A DNA stretch of 64,000 nucleotides, from contig NC_073693.1 in the NCBI RefSeq assembly GCF_029784155.1, positions 169,127,104-169,191,103 of the forward strand. Direction: 5' to 3'. The translations under genes and the position numbers were made by a program. This DNA comes from Uranotaenia lowii. Lineage: Eukaryota; Arthropoda; Insecta; Diptera; Culicidae. The notes below the pieces were generated by a model. It saw only the letters and a program-made list of their open reading frames with translations. It was not told the origin of the DNA and did not search any database. Every line of letters starts with the position of its first letter. Position 1 is the first letter of the stretch. Below are positions 57,303-64,000 of this stretch, in pieces.

Positions 57303-58593
57303 TCTATATATATAAAAAGCAATTTCTGTATGTTTGTTTGTTTGTTTGTTTGTTTGTTTGTTTGTTTGTTTGTCTTCTATAGACTCAGCCGTCTTAAGAG
57401 CTAGAGATCTGAAATTTGGCATGGATACTCATTAGGACCAGGAAGGATGAAAAATGTTTTCAAATTTTTGGATGACCCCTTCTGAAGGGGGTCGTCCATA
57501 CAAGACAAATATTGTTTTCGCGATATTGACGTTATTTTTCGTCGGATTGTATTGAAAATTTGCACATGAGTGTGTCGAAAGACGAGCAATCGATTTCAGG
57601 TGTCAAATGTTGTATAAGGGGACAGCCAAAGGGATCGTCCATATTAACTGTTCGCTGTTTTTGCGATATTAACGTTATTATACATCGTATTCAGATGAAA
57701 ATTGGTACACGATAGTTTTGAGTGACAAGCAATCGGTTTGAGGTATCCAATTTAGTGTGAGGGGCCGGCAAAAGGGGTCGTCCATATTAAATTTTCAGTA
57801 TCTTAGTGATATTGTCGTTTTTATACATCGGATTGGGATGAAAATTTGCACATAGGAGTTATTAGGGACAAATAACTGATTTCACTTATCCAAACTAAAA
57901 TCAGGGGTCGGCCAAAGGGGTCGTCCATGTAGACTATTCACTGTTGAAGCAATATTGTCGTTATTATACATCGGATTCAGACGAAAATTGCTACACTAGG
58001 GTTTTGATAGATGATCAATGGATTTCAGGTATTCAATTTAGTTTAAGGGGCCGGTAAAGGGGGTCGTCCATATAAACCTTTCAATATTTTTGCAATATCG
58101 ACGTTATTATACATCGGATTGGGATGAAAATTTCCACACGGTAGTTTTCAGGGACGGACAATCGATCTCAGATGTCAAATATTTTGCCAGGGGTCGACGA
58201 AAGGGGTCGTTCATATAAATTAATTTTTCACTTTTTTTAAGCAATATTGACGTTATTGTACAATGGATTGCTTTGAAAATTTGCACACGGGAGTTTTGAG
58301 GGAAGGGCAATCGATTTCAGATATCAAAGTGTATATTAGAGCCCCCTATAGGGGTTTAGCTTTTTTGCAATAATTGCGTTGTTATGCAATGATTTAGTAG
58401 AAATTTATACACGTGGTTTTTGATTCCTGATTTCATATTTAGTAGCAGACGACAGACGAAGTGATCGTCCAATATTTTTGCAATTATTTTTCAACAATGA
58501 ATCTGGAAAATGCTTGGCAATTGACTTTCATACAAACTGTTCATGACATATTCCAAGTTGAAAGCAAAACGAAGTTCGTATGGGATCAGCTAG
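57303..58593 (+). mobile_element. Non-autonomous Helitron with internal tandem array
   Basis: Starts TCTATATATATAAAAAGC after an A, then a GTTT run at 57331-57373 and TCTTCTATAGACTCAGCC. Ends AACGAAGTTCGTATGGGATC followed by AGCTAG and a T. The A|T junction, TC start and CTAG end suit a Helitron; no replicase is present. Most of the interior is the 143-bp array. Confidence 0.6.
57400..58490 (+). repeat. 143-bp tandem array, about seven units plus a short one
   Basis: The anchor TCGTCCAT recurs at 57492, 57635 (as ATCGTCC), 57778, 57921, 58064 and 58208, spaced 143, 143, 143, 143 and 144 bp; a degenerate unit follows near 58351 and a short one at 58465. Each unit has GGGGTCGTCCATA, GACGTTATTATACATCGGAT, GATGAAAATTTGCACA and CAATCGATTTCAG in order. 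Confidence 0.88.
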
Positions 58594-59559
58594 TTTATAA
58601 TAAAAAAAAAACAAGTATTCTGCATACATTTGGGGGCAAAAATGATATTGATAGCTAAATAGTTTGAGCTTCAAAATAAAAATGAAATTTTACCTGCACA
58701 CATTCCCACAGGCCCTCCCACTATTTCCATTTTCATTTTTTTTCTTCAAAGTTAACGATTTGATAAGGTTCTTATCCATTTGTCCCATACGGGCTTACTC
58801 TTGGAAAATGTCCTTACTTTTTAAATATCAAAAATTTATCATTAAATGACTATAAGAATAGCACTATAACTGTTCACATACAAAGAAAAAAAGTTGTTCT
58901 TTCACATTAAACAACCCATTTGCTTCTAAATGCTATTTGGTATTATCAAGAGAGCTGTTTGTTTGCGAGCCTTGGAAGAATCGATATTTTAAGATTTAAA
59001 AATTAGATATTTACTAATCGAAAGAGATTTCAAATACAAACCAAATTCTGCCTATTTGATACTCAATTAATAAGCTTTTAAACGTAGAAAACAGTTTTCA
59101 AAAATTCAAACTGTGGACTGAGTTATTGATGATGATGTGGAAAAGTTTATTGTTGGTCAAATTTACCCCGGCGATCGAAGTTACCGCGTTTTACGGTACC
59201 TTATTCTTAAGATCAATATTTGATTTACAGCATAGTCGTATAAACAAATATCAGATGGTTGTATTCAGTACTAAATATCCAACAAACAAGTGTAGAAACT
59301 GACTAAGGAAAAATTAAGAATAATGGTTAACGAAAAAATTAACGTGAACTGCAAGAGTAACAATAAAAAAGTTAATAAAATAATGAATCAATTGCTGTCA
59401 AAACAGTCAAAGCTGTTCAAAACAGAAACATGGTGGTTCAAATTACCGATCATATGGTATCAGAATTAGGTTAGGTAGGTTTAACTACGCCTAGCCTTTT
59501 AAATCCTAGATTTCATCGTTCACCTAAGAAACCTTAAAAACTTTTAAAAGGAAGGAATA

Positions 59560-60410
59560 CATTAATTTTATTTAACGTGGGATTTTAAGCATTAAAGCTC
59601 TTTTGCACATTCTGTAAGGAATGATAACATGTCTTTCAAATACGCAGCACGTACCCGGGCTGGAAAAACCTGGCAAAATCCAGGCATTTGATTCTAAAAT
59701 GTCAACCAAAAATCCGGGCAATATCCGGGCAAATTTAGTACAAATCCAGAAATTACTCAACACAAATCAAGGAAAAAACATGAAAAAGAATTTTTTTATC
59801 AGCACTTTTTAAATCGTATTTTACGCTTTCAAAAAATTTCTCTTATTTTTAAAAAAATTGTTCAAAAACTTATAAGAAAATTTACAATACCATTTGTATT
59901 TTTTGTTTGTTTTGGCAAATAGAGTGAATAAATCCGGGCAAAATCCGAGCATTTTCTACTGAAATCCGAGCAACAGGACCGGGCCGGACATTTGTTAAAT
60001 TTTGGGTTGAATATCCAGGCAAACCCGGATAAAATCGGCATGAGGGACAGTTCCATATAAGATGGAAAAGATCTTCCCCATCTGATTCACAACTACCACA
60101 TACTGGAGACTCAGCACGCTGCATGTTGTGCATATGATAATTGAGTTTACAATGATCGGAGAGTGGTCGGATCAGGATGCTGCAATGAAATTTACCTAAA
60201 TTTAACAAGTGACTCAATATGATTGGAGATGGGTTTTGCAAAAATAATTTAGTTTTACGAAAAGTGTCCAACTCTTCCCAGTATTGTTCATGCTGGTTGG
60301 AAGAAAAGTTTGAATTTGGCATTGAAATAAACGACGATATGTTTCGATAGAAGGCCTTGATCTTCGCAATGAATGGATAAAGCAGTAAAAAATTGTAACA
60401 CATATCAACT
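59560..60410 (-). pseudogene. 3' remnant of a retrotransposon ORF2 (I/Outcast-like)
   Basis: Minus-strand reading from 60403 gives HLLNLGKFHCSILIRPLSDH and a Cys/His region SPVCGSCESDGEDLFHLIWN followed by CPSC. This is the post-RNase-H tail seen in I- or Outcast-like elements. At 60037 a small insertion interrupts it; at 59650 the frame resumes as RAAYLKDMLSFLTECAKEL with a stop. Upstream domains are absent, so it is a 5'-truncated relic. Confidence 0.65.
59651..60037. mobile_element. CCCGGGCA-rich small element
   Basis: It interrupts the retrotransposon tail between CPSC and RAAYLKD. The ends are rich in CCCGGGC/GGCAAAATCC words, inverted as CCAGGCAAACCCGGAT. Related words occur at 33640-33780. 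The duplication is at most two or three bases. Confidence 0.6.
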
Positions 60411-63084
60411 TTTTTATCTCAAGAAAGCAAACGCAGTGTCACTTCCCAAAACGGTCCAAAATAGATCCGCTACCCTGTTTGGCCTAATGGAAATTTGTCT
60501 GATGGTCGGCCTGCCGAATACATCTCTATTCCGATGATACTCTAACTACTGAAATTATAAAATTTAGAACTGCATGTAAGTAAAATTTAACATTTTAATT
60601 CAAAGAAGCTCCTTTGCCACTGCCATAAGATGTTTTCCCTCACAACTCAACAGGGATAGTTTGTTGTTAAATATTTGCAAGAAATTCATCCCCTCGAAGT
60701 ATCACGACTCAGGTGTGGTAACAGCCACATTAACGAGACTTCCTACCGTAGGCTGCCAAAGTGAATGACTTTTTTTGAACCCAACCGTTGTGAAATTTTT
60801 TGTAAGAGGAAAAAAATAAGAGTAAATAAGTAAAACCTCAAACCACCGTCTGTGCTTAGCAGCGATGCGATGGCGCTTCTGCTTGATAGCAGCCGAGTTT
60901 GGTTTGATGACACTTGGCTAACCGAATGGCATCCTTTACTAACCGCCAAGCTGCATCATCCACAAGGCACACCGGTTTAAACGCCCAGCTACCAGATCGG
61001 GTGAAAGTGATGGGATTGTTGATATTCTCGTTAAATCCAACACTCAGCCGGTACCTACGACAATGATGAAGGTGGTGGTGCTGATGATGACGATGATGAT
61101 GCTGATGGGAATGGTGTTTGATGGCTTCCCGCCGCCGCCGCCACTGGCACTGTTGCTTTTGAGCGAGCGATATAGACAAATCCCCGGGCTAAGGGGGAAA
61201 AAATCATCCGCTTCAATCCTTAACTAGACAGCGCGCTGCCTTTACAGGAAGATTGTTAACTTTTTGTAGCTGGTAATTCCGCAAGCATAAGCTTGTTCTT
61301 TGCGGTTAACCTCTATTGTTCTGTGAAAGTTATCCGGTTTTAGTGAATGCACTCTTCGTTAGAGGCTGCGATTTGACGTCAAAAAGATCTTTGCAAATGA
61401 TGAACCTTTTTCAAGGTGAAGCTTTATTTTAGTAGCTTTTTAGACAAAACAGTTTCTTCAAATCACACAACCGAGGTGGTAACATTTTAAACAGTAAATT
61501 TTTGAGCACTTTACTAACTAAAAACACAATTCCATTGCAGCCCGCAATTCATAAATCATCGGCATTTGTCAGAATACTTTCAAACAAAACGGCAGCGTAG
61601 ACAATCTCCGTTCGAGATAATTTAGCCGGAAACTCGTCACACCTCACTTTGGGTGTCAAAGCAACACTCAAGCCGTCATCGTCGTCGTCCTTGTCGTCTG
61701 CCGTGTCTGGGCTTGTCCCTGCCATCCATTATTGGATGGAAAGCTCTGTGGAAATGGCTTGCCACCTAATGGATGGATTTTTACTACCCGTTGGCACAAC
61801 ACTCTAACACTAATGTTGCACGCAAAATTTGCATAACGAGTTCATTTGTAGAATTGATTTTTGCGAGCCGCGAGCTTTTTTCCGGTGTTGATGGAGAGAG
61901 GCAATGTCTTTATCACGCACGGAAGAGCCGGCATTTTGAATTCATTTAATTCGTTCGAATACAAAATAGCGCATAGGAAATATTATTTGAATACAACGCT
62001 CAATAAAAAAGACGTCAAACTCTTATGTAAACTATTTAAAGTTTAAATAAGCTTCATGTTCTTTAAGTAACGCGAGGCCCGAAACACTTCCTTTTTTAAC
62101 CGGGTGGTTTAAGCGCTGTTTCCGGATGGTAGACCACCAAACCTGTCTTAGTTTGCTCAGGTGATGAGTCTCGATCGCAAGTTCCTTTCGATTTCCTTTT
62201 TAGGAAAAGAAGCGAAAGGATCTTTAAAAAGGGATTTGTACCTCGACCCTTTAAAGTCGTCTCGAAGACGAGACGAAAACCTGCATAAATTCATTTGTTG
62301 TTCAGCTTAAAGATAAACTACCAAGCAGCCGTCGTACAAGACTTCGCCCTTTAACCTGGGGGTTCTGGAATTACTGCCAGAGTTGCGGACGTACATATAG
62401 CTTCTAAGACCAAACCCGGTGTTGCTATTTCGGTCGGTATTTTAGATGTTTTGATTGGTTGCGTTTTTATGTATTTACTGATTTTCGCACCCATTGTTGC
62501 CATCCAGGTTGGTATTCGTGTTTGTTTATTTTCTGATAGCAACGACTGGCTGCGTTGCTACCGGGTTGCTACATAAACGCATCCTGTAACAACCTACTGC
62601 TCGAATTCTATTTCTCGAATCAAGTTAGCGACTTTTGGTGCGATGATGGGTTGATAAATATGTTGCTGAATGTACTCGATTCGATGTTTAGCAACCATTG
62701 GTGGGCCTGGTTTAACCGGATAAAAATCACTGTGAATTGTGGTTGTTGTGATTGTTTTCTAATGAAGCTTATGTCTGAAGTTCATGTACTAATGTGGAAA
62801 AAGGAGTTTTAATGAAATAATAATAAGTGGAAAATTAGTCAAAATCTGTGTGATTTTTGCCGGCTGCATGGATAACGCATGGCTAATTTGGCGATCTGAA
62901 GCTACTGAAATTTAAACACAGACGACACTGATGTTGCAAAGCATGTCATGGGCGATCAAAGGTGGCGCTAACACATCGGAGTATACCTTTAGGCGATTTT
63001 CACACCCTTGAGGCTAGAATGATGCAAATCTTTATAAATATTATAAAATTATTACTAATACAATTTTTCAGCTTTTTTTAGCCG
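60411..63084. other. Unassigned stretch with some GC-rich blocks
   Basis: 60840-61200 and 61600-61800 are more GC-rich and contain trinucleotide runs: (GAT/GGT)n at about 61057-61115 and TCGTCG at 61679-61700. No credible gene. A short dyad CGTCTCGAAGACGAGACG is near 62258. These could be host conserved sequences, but nothing in the window proves it. Confidence 0.35.
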
Positions 63085-63214
63085 CAGCCCGTGGCGTAAG
63101 TAAGCCAGCGGGCATGAGATCGAATCCCGGTCACGGCATACATAGTACACTTTCTGTGGGTTGGTGGCAGTGTTCCGAAAATCACTCATTTTCAATGAAA
63201 GTTACTGATTGCAC
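63085..63214 (+). mobile_element. Probable second tRNA-derived SINE family
   Basis: GTGGCGTAAGTAAGCC followed by the B-box-like GATCGAATCCC resembles a tRNA-derived 5' region. The body CAGTGTTCCGAAAATCACTC onward (63168-63213) is shared, inverted, with 30706-30757. No duplication is visible because the next SINE interrupts its 3' side. Confidence 0.5.
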
Positions 63215-63406
63215 TTTTTTTTTTGTTTCGAATATAGTTGTTTTACCATCTTTATGGCATTCGCGACTTTGTCAACGTTGCAGTTGGCGGATCGTTATTG
63301 AAAAACTTATCCGGTACAACTGTGTTCGATGTTTACTCTTGTGCTCGAACTCGCGGACATCGGCTCAGTAGACAACAGACTTGCCAACTGAGCTATATCA
63401 CAAGCC
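63215..63406 (-). mobile_element. tRNA-derived SINE, copy 2
   Basis: Reverse complement of the SINE at 32140-32342 along its whole length, with the A box (CCAACTGAGCTA on plus) at 63384-63395 and a T-run at 63215-63224. No target duplication is visible. The flanks CAGTGTTCCGAAAATCA (63168) and TGATTTTCGGAACACTG (about 63420) are mutually inverted. Confidence 0.85.
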
Positions 63407-63499
63407 CAGTTTGTTTTGATTGATTTTCGGAACACTGGACAAATGTATGGCCGTTTTCAAAAGCTTTCCAAAAGCTCCATAACTAATCGAAACTCTTCT

Positions 63500-63870
63500 A
63501 TGGAGGACATGGTCAAGGTTGCCGAAAAAAAATCTGTGTTTTTGCGAAAAAAAAATTCAAAATTTCTGTGATTTTACCCAAAAATGCTGTGATGGTTTTC
63601 TGTGATGTCTGTGATGTTTCTTGTGTCTTTTTTACATTTTAGTTGAGGAAAATCAATCAACATTAGAAATCTTATCATACCTTTCTTATTAAAAGCAAGA
63701 AATATATATTTTTTACTGGCCAAAAAAAATATATTTTTGGGAATTTATTCAAAATTTAAAAATTCTTTGAAATCTGTGATTATTTTAAATTCTGTGTACT
63801 GTGACACAGATTCTGTGATAAAAATTTGTTCAAAATTCTGTGAAATTACAGAAATTACAGTAAAACTGTA
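63500..63870. repeat. Degenerate TCTGTGAT repeat block
   Basis: TCTGTGATTT and related words recur about fifteen times, including ACTGTGACACAGATTCTGTG. It is low complexity without coding capacity. Confidence 0.6.
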
Positions 63871-63877
63871 GGGGAAA

Positions 63878-64000
63878 GTGGGGATACTTGATCCCCTTTT
63901 CTTATTTTCACCATATCTTTTTGGAAAAATTTAGCAACTCGCCGTCTTTGACATTTTCTGACAGCTTGTAACTTCAAATTTCTATGCTCCAAAAATTAGA
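63878..64000 (+). repeat. Dispersed repeat, copy 2, cut by the window edge
   Basis: Begins GGGGAAAGTGGGGATACTTG and continues as in 5440-5530. Such starts are common in mosquito repeats. The right side is outside the window. Confidence 0.6.

Larger units (their letters stand above)
56961..59200. mobile_element. Inverted-end MITE split by a Helitron
   Basis: GGTACCGTAATCCGGGGTAA at 56961 and, inverted, GGTACCGTAAAACGCGGTAA at 59181-59200 form the ends. Without the Helitron it is about 0.95 kb. ACCGTAATCCGGGGTAA-type ends are familiar from mosquito repeats. The target duplication is unclear. Confidence 0.5.

Noticed and set aside
57400..58490. Array of 143-bp units as a CRISPR or coding repeat
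   Set aside because: Whole units diverge evenly with no repeat-spacer alternation and no open frame.

Overview
The window looks like intergenic or intronic chromatin of a dipteran insect, most likely a mosquito. It is AT-rich, I recognise no host protein-coding gene, and every long open reading frame belongs to a transposable element. Supporting families are a DD37E-type mariner relic, an RTE-clade element, a CR1-group element with a PHD-finger ORF1, a GGCATCCATAAATTACGT-ended MITE, hAT elements and tRNA-derived SINEs. The mosquito assignment is inference from these families, not from a host gene.

Region by region: 1-663 is one arm of a foldback element, followed to 1640 by a second foldback made of a 7-bp satellite (GGTCTCA). 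From 1641 to 7480 there is little I can name apart from a 78-bp tandem repeat and a dispersed repeat. The centre of the window (about 7.49-26.25 kb) is one minus-strand L1/Tx1-like non-LTR retrotransposon cut into four pieces by three insertions: a 4.36-kb TA-flanked element (19015-23377), an 8.0-kb foldback composite (10338-18311, 8-bp duplication GTATGAAC) and a 5'-truncated RTE element (7953-9927, 15-bp duplication). Removing each insertion with one copy of its duplication rejoins ORF2 in frame. The foldback itself holds a 4.2-kb hAT element, which holds a perfect 818-bp palindrome, a small MITE, a PIF/Harbinger-like MITE and another TA-flanked element, so the stack is four layers deep.

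To the right: a probable pogo-like element (26255-28721), a GC-richer stretch I cannot name, a third TA-flanked element (31036-32124) directly abutted by a SINE, a degraded CR1/L2-group retrotransposon (about 37.2-39.3 kb), a 115-bp-arm hairpin beside a mariner relic, a Helitron candidate (41475-46244) carrying a second hAT copy, a nearly intact CR1-group element (48.2-52.6 kb), a long-inverted-repeat element with tRNA-like sequence (54.9-55.8 kb), a small Helitron with a 143-bp tandem array, and a retrotransposon 3' remnant near 60 kb.

The most unusual signal is the set of three TA-flanked, CACA-ended elements. Each contains exon-like blocks with splice consensus sites; in two of them the reading frame stays open across the predicted introns. 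This would fit DNA transposons that carry small spliced genes. Two of the three have an empty site visible inside this same window.
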